From assembly GCA_019114265.1 (NCBI GenBank), contig DXFV01000001.1, forward strand, positions 1 to 40,861: a stretch of DNA of 40,861 nucleotides. Reading direction: 5' to 3'. This stretch comes from Anaerofilum faecale (GTDB taxonomy: Bacteria; Bacillota; Clostridia; Oscillospirales; Ruminococcaceae). Position numbers and translations under genes: made by a program. Below are positions 1 to 7,193 of the stretch, piece after piece (position 1 is the stretch's first letter; each line of letters begins with the position of its first letter). The notes under the pieces were generated by a model. The model ran no database searches. It saw nothing but the letters and a program-made list of their open reading frames with translations, and was not told the origin of the DNA.

Positions 1-166
1 TTAGATGTTTGTATGTCACAATCTCAATGTCATGTATATCACAACATTTTTCTAACCAGTTAGTAAACAAGCTAAGTGTATACTTATATCCGTTTAATGT
101 TTTTCGCGTGTGGTTGGCTAATTCCTTTTCAAAACAAAATTCTTTAACAGCATCTTCAATCTTCAT
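1..166 (-). CDS. Tyrosine recombinase/integrase, N-terminal fragment (cut by window edge)
   Basis: The reverse strand opens with ATG at 166-164 and stays open for 55 codons to the window edge, so only the N-terminus is present. It begins MKIEDAVKEFCFEKEL and continues with THRKT-like and GYKYTLSLFTNWLEK stretches. This is the pattern of the SAM-like core-binding domain of phage/Tn-type tyrosine recombinases (short helix, 'T.KT...Y...L..F..WL'). A GGGAG ribosome site lies about nine bases upstream. The catalytic domain (R-H-R-Y) would lie outside the window. The stretch is visibly AT-rich compared with the GC-rich genes beside it, which suggests a mobile element. Family assignment from this fragment alone is probable, not certain. 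Confidence 0.75.
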   Translation of the reverse strand, partial: MKIEDAVKEFCFEKELANHTRKTLNGYKYTLSLFTNWLEKCCDIHDIEIVTYKHL

Positions 167-190
167 GTGTTACATCTCCCTTTTTGGTAT

Positions 191-252
191 TAATGTATAA
201 CACAATCAGACAGTTAATGTTTAACACAATCCAGATAATATAAAACACAATC
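191..252. repeat. Three short direct repeats upstream of the recombinase gene
   Basis: Three copies of a 17-base unit close to TAATGTTTAACACAATC begin at 191, 215 and 236 (spacing 24 and 21). The CACAATC end is invariant and the front is AT-rich. They sit between the recombinase start and the yebC terminator. Tandem sites of this kind beside an integrase are typical recombinase arm-binding or element-end sites, or autoregulatory operators. That role is inferred. Two weaker matches (CACAATC at 17-23 and CACAAC at 40-45) lie inside the coding region. Confidence 0.7.
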
Positions 253-256
253 GGTG

Positions 257-303
257 TAAAAAAGGCTGTATCTCATAGCATTTAAGCTACAAAATACAGC
301 CTT
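257..303 (-). terminator. Intrinsic terminator of yebC
   Basis: A perfect 10-bp stem, AAGGCTGTAT (262-271) with ATACAGCCTT (294-303), is followed on the minus strand by a T run (263-257). It lies 18 bases after the yebC stop codon. Confidence 0.85.
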
Positions 304-320
304 ATATCGTCAGATTTTAA

Positions 321-1058
321 TTACCTGTCCAAGTCTTCCTCGTTCTCGAGGTTGTGCCACACATTCTGCACGTCGTCGTCGTCGTCCAGAGCGTCCAGCA
401 GCTTGGTCATGTTCTTCATGTCGTCCTCCGCGGTGAGACGGGTCTCGGTGGAGGGAACGAATTCCACCTCCGCGCTGATGAAGGTGTAGCCCTTGTCCTC
501 CAGCGCCTGACGCACGGCGCTGAAGTCGTCGGGAGAGGTGGTGACCTCCACCACATCGTCGCCCATGTCGAAGTCCTCGGCGCCGGCGTCGAAGCAGTCC
601 TCCATCACCTTCTCCTCGTCCAGACCTTCGCCCTCCAGCACGATCACACCCTTCTGGGTGAACAGGAAGCCCACGCAGCCCACGTTGCCCAGGTTGCCGC
701 CGAACTTGTCGAAGTAGTGGCGCAGGTTGGCCGCGGTGCGGTTGCGGTTGTCGGTGAGGGTCTCCACCATCATGGCGACGCCGCTGGGACCGTAGCCTTC
801 GTAGGTGATGGATTCGTAGTTGTCCTTTTCACCGCCCTCGGCGCGCTTGATGATGCGCTGGATGTTGTCGTTGGGGACGTTCAGGCTTTTGGCCTTCGCG
901 ATCAGGTCGCGCAGCTTGCCGTTCGAGTTGGGATCGGCGCCGCCTTCCCGCACGCACACCGAGATCTCGCGGCCCACTTTGGTGAAGATCTTGGCCTTCT
1001 GGCCGTCGGTCTTTTCCTTCTTGCGCTTGATGTTGTTCCATTTGCTATGCCCGGACAT
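321..1058 (-). CDS. yebC: YebC/PmpR family protein (TACO1 family)
   Basis: A full-length 245-residue member of the YebC/PmpR family. It opens with the family signature MSGHSKWNNIKRKK and a basic first helix. It contains the conserved GYGPSGVAMMVETLTDNRNR segment (about residues 88-107) and an acidic C-terminal domain. Family members were long described as transcription regulators (PmpR). More recent work on bacterial YebC and mitochondrial TACO1 supports a ribosome-associated role in translating difficult motifs such as polyproline. The ATG has a GGAGG site 10 bases upstream. The gene is monocistronic, with its own promoter at 1118-1146 and terminator at 257-303. No ruvC/ruvA neighbours are seen here. 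Confidence 0.96.
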   Translation of the reverse strand: MSGHSKWNNIKRKKEKTDGQKAKIFTKVGREISVCVREGGADPNSNGKLRDLIAKAKSLNVPNDNIQRIIKRAEGGEKDNYESITYEGYGPSGVAMMVETLTDNRNRTAANLRHYFDKFGGNLGNVGCVGFLFTQKGVIVLEGEGLDEEKVMEDCFDAGAEDFDMGDDVVEVTTSPDDFSAVRQALEDKGYTFISAEVEFVPSTETRLTAEDDMKNMTKLLDALDDDDDVQNVWHNLENEEDLDR

Positions 1059-1117
1059 ATGAGAGCCTCCTACATGATATTTATCTGATTTGGGGTATAA
1101 GGTCCAGTAACCTTGTT

Positions 1118-1146
1118 ATTTTATCATATTTTGCCGACGATTTCAA
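1118..1146 (-). promoter_or_regulatory. Promoter of yebC
   Basis: On the minus strand, TTGAAA (1146-1141) and TAAAAT (1123-1118) are separated by 17 bases, roughly 60 bases upstream of the yebC start and just after the end of the rRNA methyltransferase gene. Confidence 0.65.
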
Positions 1147-1167
1147 ATCGGATTTTTGCGCGGCGCC

Positions 1168-2529
1168 TCATTTCAGATTGCGCAGCGCCTTGGGGTAGTG
1201 GTTTTTCACACGCCCGCCGCTCTGCTTGCCCCAGCCCAGCGGCATGCCGTCCACCAGCACCGTGCACCAGCCGGCCTGCGCGGTGTGCGCTTCGATCTCC
1301 TCCCCGCGCAGCCAGGCCGCACAGCGGGGATCGGACAGCGGCAGGCGCTCGGTGTTTTTGCACAGCGCTCCGAAGGCCATCGCCAGATGGTGCGCCGGGA
1401 CAAACCGCCCTTTCTGCACCGTTCCGGCAAAGACGCCCGCGCGCAGCACGCGCAGCTTCGACGCCGTGTCCGGCAGGGCGCAGACCGGCGGCAGATAGAC
1501 GCTGTCTCCTGCCCGCACCGCCGCGCCGGTGGGCAACGCGCCGAAGGCCGTTTTGCAGAAGTCCTCCCATTCGGGGCACGGCTTGGGCGCCCGCGCCTTT
1601 TTGGAGGGGCGGAGGACAGGCGCTTCTCCCCCGTTTTTCTGCATCCGTGCGAGGAAATGCCCCTCTCCCCCGTTGCACGGCCAGATGCGGCGCACCTTTT
1701 CCACCTCCAGCGGCAGACCGCCGCAGCGGTTGGCCTCGCCCGGCGCACCGAAGGTCACGCCGCTGTCCAGCAGCGAAAATTCCGGGTGGCGGGACAAAAA
1801 CGCCGCCACCTGGCCCTCGTCCTCCTCCGGCGCAAAGGTGCAGGTGGAAAAGACCAGCACCCCGCCCGGCGCCAGCATCGCGGCGGCATTGTCCAAAATC
1901 TGCGCGCCCAGGGCGGCGCACTGGCGCACAAGGCCTTCGCAGTGCTGCGCCACCGCCTGCGGCTCCTTGCGGAACATGCCCTCGCCCGAGCAGGGGGCGT
2001 CCACCAGCACGCGGTCGAAAAAGGCGGGGAAGGCCTTTGCGAGGTCGGCGGTGTCGGCGTTGCAGATCACGGTGTTGGCCACGCCCATCCGTTCCAGATT
2101 GCTCTTGAGAATCTCGGCGCGCTGGGCGCTGTACTCGTTGGACACGAGCAGCCCTTCCCCGGCCAGCGCGGCGGCCAGCTGGCTGGACTTGCCGCCCGGC
2201 GCGGCGCACAGGTCGGCCACCTTCATGCCGGGGCGCACATCGGCCAGCGGCGCAGCCGACGAGGCCGACGGCTCCTGCACATAGAACGCGCCCGCGTGGT
2301 GGTAGGGATGACGGCCCGGCTTTTCCTCCGGGCCGATCAGAAATCCCGCCGCGCAGAAGGGCGACGGCTGCAGCGGCATGCCGCAGGCGGCGGCAAACTT
2401 TTGCGGCTGTATGCGCAGTGTGTTCACCGTCACACCGCGGGCGGGAGATGCGGGGGCGGCATACAGCTCGCTATACCGCGCGCCCAGCAGCCCGCGCTCC
2501 CGCGCTTCAAAATATTGGCTTACATTCAT
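1168..2529 (-). CDS. RsmB/RsmF (NOL1/NOP2/Sun) family rRNA m5C methyltransferase
   Basis: 453 residues. The SAM-binding motif ADLCAAPGGKSSQ lies around residues 105-117. It is followed by the motif IV cysteine in DAPCSGEGMFRKEP and the motif VI cysteine in FSTCTFAPEEDEGQ, the two catalytic cysteines of RNA m5C methyltransferases. The EGMFRK version and the extra roughly 150-residue C-terminal part (EGHFLARM..., pseudouridine-synthase/PUA-like) match the RsmF branch, which methylates 16S rRNA. The exact target base cannot be read from sequence. Start: ATG with a weak GGTGAAAAAGC upstream. It is followed by yebC, which has its own promoter. Confidence 0.93.
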   Translation of the reverse strand: MNVSQYFEARERGLLGARYSELYAAPASPARGVTVNTLRIQPQKFAAACGMPLQPSPFCAAGFLIGPEEKPGRHPYHHAGAFYVQEPSASSAAPLADVRPGMKVADLCAAPGGKSSQLAAALAGEGLLVSNEYSAQRAEILKSNLERMGVANTVICNADTADLAKAFPAFFDRVLVDAPCSGEGMFRKEPQAVAQHCEGLVRQCAALGAQILDNAAAMLAPGGVLVFSTCTFAPEEDEGQVAAFLSRHPEFSLLDSGVTFGAPGEANRCGGLPLEVEKVRRIWPCNGGEGHFLARMQKNGGEAPVLRPSKKARAPKPCPEWEDFCKTAFGALPTGAAVRAGDSVYLPPVCALPDTASKLRVLRAGVFAGTVQKGRFVPAHHLAMAFGALCKNTERLPLSDPRCAAWLRGEEIEAHTAQAGWCTVLVDGMPLGWGKQSGGRVKNHYPKALRNLK

Positions 2530-2615
2530 GCTTTTTCACCGTCTTTTTCCAGCGTATAACCGCGCGGACGGCGGCCATACTACGGGTGTACTCAAACGAA
2601 AGGAGGTAAAACGCA

Positions 2616-2780
2616 ATGGCTCGTAACATGGAAAACTGCGGCAAGCAGTACGCCGGCAAGACCAGCCGCGCCGACAATTCCAAGCAGCTGAAGGTCGAAA
2701 ACAAGACCGAGAACAAGACCGAAAGCAAGACCACCTCTCGTGCGGCCAACAAGACCACCAATGCCCGCAACTGCAAATAA
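2616..2780 (+). CDS. Small basic Asn/Lys/Thr-rich protein, unknown function
   Basis: A 54-residue open frame starting MARNMENCGKQY and ending TTNARNCK. It is preceded by a strong AAAGGAGG site with good spacing and followed 20 bases later by an intrinsic terminator (2801-2849), so it is very likely expressed. It is rich in Lys, Asn and Thr, with imperfect 'ENKTENKTESKTTS' repeats and two cysteines near the ends (C8, C53). There is no signal peptide or membrane segment, and it is predicted to be basic and disordered. I do not recognise a family. Size and composition recall small spore or nucleic-acid-binding proteins, but no SASP motif (such as EIA.E.G) is present, so no function is assigned. 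Confidence 0.75.
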   Translation: MARNMENCGKQYAGKTSRADNSKQLKVENKTENKTESKTTSRAANKTTNARNCK

Positions 2781-2800
2781 CCACGGTTTTTGCAATCGCT

Positions 2801-2853
2801 GAAAATCGCCCCGTGCGGTACACATGGTGTGCCATGCGGGGCGATTTTCCTTT
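2801..2853 (+). terminator. Strong terminator after the small basic protein gene
   Basis: Arms at 2801-2823 and 2827-2849 share 13 perfect outer pairs (GAAAATCGCCCCG with CGGGGCGATTTTC), then partial pairing, and are followed by CTTTT. It probably also works on the minus strand downstream of mrnC, whose stop codon is at 2859-2861. Confidence 0.85.
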
Positions 2854-2858
2854 TGGCG

Positions 2859-3272
2859 TTATCTCTGCAGAAATTCCGGAGAGAACTGCCGCCACACCAG
2901 ATCGAACAGCTGCTCGATGCGCGGCTGCTGTCCGGTGAGGTGCAGCCACCCCAGCAGCGACTCGAAGGCGGTACTGGCGCGGTACTGCTCCGGGGTGGCA
3001 TGCTTGGCCACGCTGGCCTTGCTGCTGTTCTTGCCCCGGTGCACCACGGCCAGCTCCTCCTCGGTGAGGTGGGGCAGCAGAAATTCCAGGATGCGGAACT
3101 GGCCGGGCGCGCTGACGAATTTCACCGCCATTGCGTGCAGGCGGCCGGGGGCCAGGCGTGTGTTCTGCACCAGCGCGGTGCGCACCAGCGTCTCGAACAC
3201 GCCGTCCCCCACAAAGGCCAGCGCCAGCGGGGAAAGCTCGCGCACGGCGGCGTCGGACATGGGCTGTGACAC
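2859..3272 (-). CDS. mrnC: Mini-ribonuclease 3 (MrnC)
   Basis: About 137 residues, one RNase III catalytic domain without a dsRNA-binding domain. LSPLALAFVGDGVFETLVR holds the acidic metal-site region (the D in GDGVFE), and a later EQYRASTAFESLLGWLHLTG holds the second glutamate. This layout is the Mini-III family, which matures the ends of 23S rRNA in Bacillus. The GTG at 3272-3270 is chosen because AAGGGGG, overlapping the obgE stop, lies eight bases upstream; ATG at 3260 is the alternative. It follows obgE by 13 bases and is probably co-transcribed with it. Confidence 0.9.
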   Translation of the reverse strand: MSQPMSDAAVRELSPLALAFVGDGVFETLVRTALVQNTRLAPGRLHAMAVKFVSAPGQFRILEFLLPHLTEEELAVVHRGKNSSKASVAKHATPEQYRASTAFESLLGWLHLTGQQPRIEQLFDLVWRQFSPEFLQR

Positions 3273-3285
3273 AGGCGTTTCCCCC

Positions 3286-4557
3286 TTAGAATACATAGTC
3301 GAACTCGAAGTCGCCGATGCGGATGGTGTCGTTCTCCTGCACACCGCGGCTGATGAGCTCGTCCAGGATGCCGCTGTCGGCCAGCTGGCGCTGGAAGTAC
3401 TGCAGGCTCTCGTAGTCGTCCACATCGCTGCCCATCAGGATGCGCTCCAGCCAGGGGGCGTCGATCTCCCAGGCCGCGTCGTCGGCGCGGGTGATGGTGA
3501 AGGCGCGTCCGCCCTCCTCCGCCGGCTGCGGACGGACATACTCCGGCTCGTAGACGGTGACGGGGGGCAGGGTCTGCAGCAGGTTGTACACCTCGCCCAC
3601 CAGGCCGTCCAGCCCCTGGCGGGTCGCGGCCGACACGGCGCGGAAGGGCAGGCCCTTTTCCTCGATATAACGCTTGAAGTTCTCCACCTGCTCAGGGGTG
3701 GCCACGTCGCACTTGTTGCCCAGGACGATCTGGGGGCGGGCGGCCAGCTCGGGGCTGAAATTGGCCAGCTCGGTGTTGATCTTCTCGAAGTCCTCGATGG
3801 GGTCGCGCCCCTCGCTGCCCGACACGTCCACCAGGTGCAGCAGCAGGCGGCAGCGCTCCACGTGGCGCAGGAAGGCATGGCCCAGGCCAACGCCCTCGCT
3901 GGCCCCTTCGATCAGGCCGGGGATATCGGCGGCCACAAAGCTGGCCTCCGGGCCCACCTTGACCACCCCCAGCACCGGCGACAGGGTGGTGAAATGATAG
4001 TTGGCGATCTTGGGCTTGGCGGCGCTGATGACGCTGATGAGGGTGCTTTTGCCCACATTGGGGAAGCCGATCAGGCCCACGTCGGCGATCAGCTTCAGTT
4101 CCAGCTGCACCTCCAGCTCTTCGCCCGGCAGGCCGGGCTTGGCAAAGCGGGGGATCTGGCGGGTGGGGGTGGCAAAGTGGGTGTTGCCCCAGCCGCCCTT
4201 GCCGCCCCTGGCCACCACCACCGGCTCGCTGCCGGAGATATCGGCGATGACCAGGCCGCTCTCGGCGTCCTTCACCAGAGTGCCGCGCGGCACACGGATG
4301 ATGAGGTCGGGGGCATTTTTGCCGGTGCAGCGTGCACCGCGGCCGGGTTCGCCGTTCTGGGCCACATATTTGCGCTTGTAGCGGAAGTCCATCAGGGTGG
4401 ACAGGTTGTCGTCGGCCTGGAAGATCACGCTGCCGCCCCGGCCGCCGTCGCCGCCGTCGGGACCGCCGGCCGCCACGAATTTTTCCCGGTGGAAACTGAC
4501 GGCGCCGTTGCCGCCGTCACCGGCTTTGATCTTGATTTTTGCTACGTCGATAAACAT
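3286..4557 (-). CDS. obgE: Obg family GTPase (ObgE/CgtA)
   Basis: 423 residues with all three Obg modules. The glycine-rich Obg fold runs from residue 1 to about 158 (MFIDVAKIKIKAGDGGNGAVS, repeated GGDGG turns). The GTPase domain has G1 GFPNVGKST (lysine near residue 170), G3 DIPGLIEGA and G4 NKCD. The C-terminal OCT domain begins around residue 345 and ends GDFEFDYVF. The protein is an essential ribosome-associated GTPase in 50S assembly and stress control. An AGGAGG site six bases upstream fixes the ATG at 4557; a longer open frame upstream is spurious. It lies after rplU-rpmA, the usual context, but beyond a terminator. Confidence 0.97.
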   Translation of the reverse strand: MFIDVAKIKIKAGDGGNGAVSFHREKFVAAGGPDGGDGGRGGSVIFQADDNLSTLMDFRYKRKYVAQNGEPGRGARCTGKNAPDLIIRVPRGTLVKDAESGLVIADISGSEPVVVARGGKGGWGNTHFATPTRQIPRFAKPGLPGEELEVQLELKLIADVGLIGFPNVGKSTLISVISAAKPKIANYHFTTLSPVLGVVKVGPEASFVAADIPGLIEGASEGVGLGHAFLRHVERCRLLLHLVDVSGSEGRDPIEDFEKINTELANFSPELAARPQIVLGNKCDVATPEQVENFKRYIEEKGLPFRAVSAATRQGLDGLVGEVYNLLQTLPPVTVYEPEYVRPQPAEEGGRAFTITRADDAAWEIDAPWLERILMGSDVDDYESLQYFQRQLADSGILDELISRGVQENDTIRIGDFEFDYVF

Positions 4558-4613
4558 ATTCTCCTCCTGAAAAGGGGGCATCTGCGGCCCCAAAAACGGG
4601 CGGACATTGGACA

Positions 4614-4641
4614 GAAAAGGCCGGGCTTTGCGGCCCGGCCT
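4614..4641 (-). terminator. Terminator between rpmA and obgE
   Basis: AGGCCGGG (4618-4625) pairs with CCCGGCCT (4634-4641), and on the minus strand it is followed by TTTTC. It begins 14 bases after the rpmA stop and lies upstream of the obgE start, so obgE depends on read-through or an unseen promoter. Confidence 0.75.
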
Positions 4642-4654
4642 CCTTGTTTGGCAA

Positions 4655-4906
4655 TTACTGCTTGATGCTGACCTGCTTGCGGTCGCGGCCCACGCGCTCG
4701 AAACGCACGGTGCCGTCCACCAGAGCGAACAGGGTGTCGTCGCTGCCGCGGCCGACGTTCTCGCCCGGATGGATATGGGTGCCACGCTGGCGAACCAGGA
4801 TGTTGCCGGCCAGAACGAACTGACCGTCGGCGCGCTTGACGCCCAGACGCTTGGATTCGGAATCGCGGCCGTTCTTAGTGGAGCCTACGCCTTTTTTATG
4901 TGCCAT
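4655..4906 (-). CDS. rpmA: 50S ribosomal protein L27
   Basis: 83 residues beginning MAHKKGVGSTKNGRDSESKR, the L27 signature. The N-terminal tail reaches toward the peptidyl-transferase centre. In most Firmicutes L27 is made with an N-terminal extension ending in a phenylalanine-containing site that the protease Prp removes. Here the protein starts directly with MAHKKG, and only 19 bases separate it from rplU, leaving no room for a prp gene. An AGGAGG site lies about 11 bases upstream. Confidence 0.97.
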   Translation of the reverse strand: MAHKKGVGSTKNGRDSESKRLGVKRADGQFVLAGNILVRQRGTHIHPGENVGRGSDDTLFALVDGTVRFERVGRDRKQVSIKQ

Positions 4907-4925
4907 TTGTACTTACACCTCCTGA

Positions 4926-5237
4926 TTAACCGTTGATGGCGGTGATTTCCACCTTTGTGTAGGGCTGACGATGGCCCATACGGCGGGCACTGCCCTTCTT
5001 GGGACGATAGGTGATGATGTTCAGCTTCTTGCCCTTGCCGTTCTTCAGCACTTTGGCCTCAACGGAAGCGCCCTCCACGGTGGGAGCGCCGAACTTAACG
5101 CTGCCTTCCTCGCCAACGGCCAGAACGGACTCGAAGGTGACGGTGGCATCCTGCTCGGCAGCCAGCTTCTCGATGAAGATGACGTCGCCTTTTTCCACGC
5201 GGTACTGCTTACCGCCGGTTACGATCACTGCGTACAT
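4926..5237 (-). CDS. rplU: 50S ribosomal protein L21
   Basis: 103 residues starting MYAVIVTGGKQYRVEKGD and containing the C-terminal L21 signature RRMGHRQPYTKVEI. It binds 23S rRNA and belongs to the large subunit. It is the first gene of rplU-rpmA-(obgE-mrnC), preceded by a good promoter and an approximately 80-base leader. Start codon: ATG with GAGGT six bases upstream. Confidence 0.97.
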   Translation of the reverse strand: MYAVIVTGGKQYRVEKGDVIFIEKLAAEQDATVTFESVLAVGEEGSVKFGAPTVEGASVEAKVLKNGKGKKLNIITYRPKKGSARRMGHRQPYTKVEITAING

Positions 5238-5317
5238 ATCTTAACCTCACAAAATAAGACTCGCTGGACAACAGGGCGGTGCAAATGCGCACACTTCGGG
5301 AGCCCATACCATGCGGC
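5238..5317 (-). promoter_or_regulatory. 5' leader of rplU, candidate L21 autoregulatory leader
   Basis: About 80 transcribed bases separate the predicted start point from the rplU ATG. They contain a small GTGC/GCAC hairpin near 5281-5294 and a GGGC/GCCC closing stem around it. L21 leaders that mediate autoregulation are known in Firmicutes. Position and length fit, but I cannot confirm the consensus by eye. Confidence 0.4.
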
Positions 5318-5323
5318 TTATCC

Positions 5324-5353
5324 ATTATACCCCAGAACAGGGGGAGTTGTCAA
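5324..5353 (-). promoter_or_regulatory. Promoter of rplU-rpmA
   Basis: A perfect TTGACA (5353-5348) and a perfect TATAAT (5329-5324) are 18 bases apart on the minus strand. The -35 box overlaps the folD stop codon (5352-5350). Confidence 0.9.
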
Positions 5354-6210
5354 CCGTTTTTTTCGGCCGCGCGGCGGGCAGCCTGCACCGTGTTTTCCAT
5401 CAGCATGGCGCGGGTCATCAGGCCCACGCCGCCCGGCACCGGGGTGATGAAAGCGGCCTTTTCGGCAGCCGAGGCATAGTCCACATCGCCGCACAGCTTG
5501 CCGTCGGCGCCGCGGTTGATGCCCACGTCGATCACCACCGCGCCCGGCTTGACCATATCGCCGGTGATGAAGCCCGGCTTGCCCACCGCCGCCACCAGGA
5601 TATCGGCGGCGCGGCACTGGTCGGCCAGGTCGGCGGTGCGGGAATGGCAGATGGTGACGGTGGCGTTTTTGGCCAGCAGCAGCATGGCGGCGGGCTTGCC
5701 CACGATGTTGCTGCGCCCCACCACCACCGCGTGCTTGCCGGCGATGGAGATGCCGGTGCTGCGGATCATCTCAAGGCAGCCGGCAGGGGTGCAGGGCAGA
5801 AAACAGGGCTGGCCGATCATCATGCGGCCCACGTTCACCGGGGTGAAGCCGTCCACGTCCTTTTCGGGCGGGATGGCGGCGATCACCGCCTGCTCGTCGA
5901 TCTGGGCGGGCAGCGGCAGCTGCACCAGCATGCCGTGCACGGTGTCGTCGGCGGCCAGCCTGGCCAGCAGCTCCAGCAGCTCCTGCTGGGAAGTTTCGGC
6001 GGGCAGGTCGTACCGCACCGACCGGATGCCGCAGGCGGCGCAGTCGCGCTCCTTGCCGGCCACATAGGTCTGGCTGGCGGGGTTTTCCCCCACCAGGACC
6101 ACTGCCAGGCAAGGCTCGATCCCCTGCCGTTTGAGCTGCTCCACCTGCGCGGCGGCCCGCGCCTTTACCGCGGCGGCCAACACTTTGCCTTCAATGCGCT
6201 GGGCACTCAC
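5350..6210 (-). CDS. folD: Bifunctional methylenetetrahydrofolate dehydrogenase/cyclohydrolase
   Basis: 286 residues, the normal FolD length. It interconverts 5,10-methylene-THF, 5,10-methenyl-THF and 10-formyl-THF using NADP. Visible family motifs are SQTYVAGKERDCAACGI (the catalytic-lysine region), VHGMLVQLPLP, PEKDVDGFTPVNVG, the Rossmann segment VVVGRSNIVGKPAA and the C-terminal PVPGGVGLMTRAML. The start is GTG at 6210, overlapping the lgt TGA stop as GTGA, which implies translational coupling; the frame upstream of it is spurious. Confidence 0.96.
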   Translation of the reverse strand: MSAQRIEGKVLAAAVKARAAAQVEQLKRQGIEPCLAVVLVGENPASQTYVAGKERDCAACGIRSVRYDLPAETSQQELLELLARLAADDTVHGMLVQLPLPAQIDEQAVIAAIPPEKDVDGFTPVNVGRMMIGQPCFLPCTPAGCLEMIRSTGISIAGKHAVVVGRSNIVGKPAAMLLLAKNATVTICHSRTADLADQCRAADILVAAVGKPGFITGDMVKPGAVVIDVGINRGADGKLCGDVDYASAAEKAAFITPVPGGVGLMTRAMLMENTVQAARRAAEKNG

Positions 6211-7193
6211 TGCTCTTCCTCCTCTTCCTGCACCGGTTCGGCCTGCTCCGGCCGGACGGTTTCTTCCTCCGCCGCCGGGACCATCGTTTCCTCCTCGATC
6301 TCGACCAGTTCGGGGGATTTCTGCTCGCCCGGCAGCGCGGGGATCACCAGCGGCACATTCCTGTATTTGCGGCGCAGGCAGATCAGCAGCGCCAGGGCAG
6401 CCACCACGCTGACACCCGCCACCAGCTGGCTGATCCGCACACCGCCCAGCATCAGCGAGTCGGTGCGCAGACCCTCCACCAGGCAGCGCTCGGCGCCGTA
6501 CCAGGCGGCGTACATCAGCGCGATCTCCCCGTGGAAACGGCGGCGCGGGATGTAGAGCGCCAGCAGCACAAAGCCAAGCAGGCACCAGATGGATTCGTAG
6601 AGGAAGGTGGGATGTACCGGCATCGACGGATCGACCGTGATGCCCTGCGCCGCCAGCGTGGACTGCACGCCGGACAGGTAGGCGGCGGTGCCGTCGCTGT
6701 GCATGCCCCACGGCAGGGTGGTGTTGGTGCCGAAGGCCTCCTGATTGAAGAAGTTGCCCCAGCGGCCGAGGCCCTGGCCGATCAGAAAGCCCATCGCGGC
6801 CAGATCCAGCATCGGCAGCACCGGCACCTTGCGCCATTTGCTGAACAGGATGCCGAAGATCACCGCGCCGATCACGCCGCCGTAGATGGCAAGGCCGCCG
6901 TCCCGGATGTTGATCATGTCCCAGAAGCTCTGGTATTCAAAGGGCGCGAAGATCACATAGTAGGCGCGGGCACACAGCACCGCGCAGATGGTGGTGAGGA
7001 TGATGACGTCGGACATGCGGTCGGCGTCGATGCCGAAGCGTTTGGCGTTGGCAAAGGCGAACACCAGCGCCAGCGCGAAGCCCAGGCCGATGACGATGCC
7101 ATACCAGTAAATCGGCACGCTGCCGATATAAAATGCCACACGGCTGATGTCGAACTCCAGCCCCAGACCGGGGAACTCTACATGGAAATTCAT
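6207..7193 (-). CDS. lgt: Prolipoprotein diacylglyceryl transferase
   Basis: 328 residues, a polytopic membrane enzyme that adds diacylglycerol to the lipobox cysteine of prolipoproteins. The family signature GQGLGRWGNFFNQEAFG is present (about residues 135-155), as are the early YWYGIVIGLGFALAL helix and HPTFLYESIW. The C-terminal tail of about 45 residues is very acidic (strings of E) and longer than in many homologues. The ATG overlaps the stop of the upstream M16 gene (ATGA). It sits in the middle of the five-gene coupled chain. Confidence 0.96.
   Translation of the reverse strand: MNFHVEFPGLGLEFDISRVAFYIGSVPIYWYGIVIGLGFALALVFAFANAKRFGIDADRMSDVIILTTICAVLCARAYYVIFAPFEYQSFWDMINIRDGGLAIYGGVIGAVIFGILFSKWRKVPVLPMLDLAAMGFLIGQGLGRWGNFFNQEAFGTNTTLPWGMHSDGTAAYLSGVQSTLAAQGITVDPSMPVHPTFLYESIWCLLGFVLLALYIPRRRFHGEIALMYAAWYGAERCLVEGLRTDSLMLGGVRISQLVAGVSVVAALALLICLRRKYRNVPLVIPALPGEQKSPELVEIEEETMVPAAEEETVRPEQAEPVQEEEEEQ

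Noticed and set aside
354..1088. A 244-codon open frame opposite yebC
   Set aside because: It is Val/His/Leu-rich antisense of a conserved gene and has no initiation signal.
2824..4665. A 613-codon open frame opposite mrnC and obgE
   Set aside because: The reverse strand encodes two clear families; this frame has no motif.
4558..4785. Possible longer N-terminus for obgE
   Set aside because: It would run backward through the rpmA gene and the terminator; the internal ATG with AGGAGG and the MFIDVAKIKIKAGDGG start are decisive.
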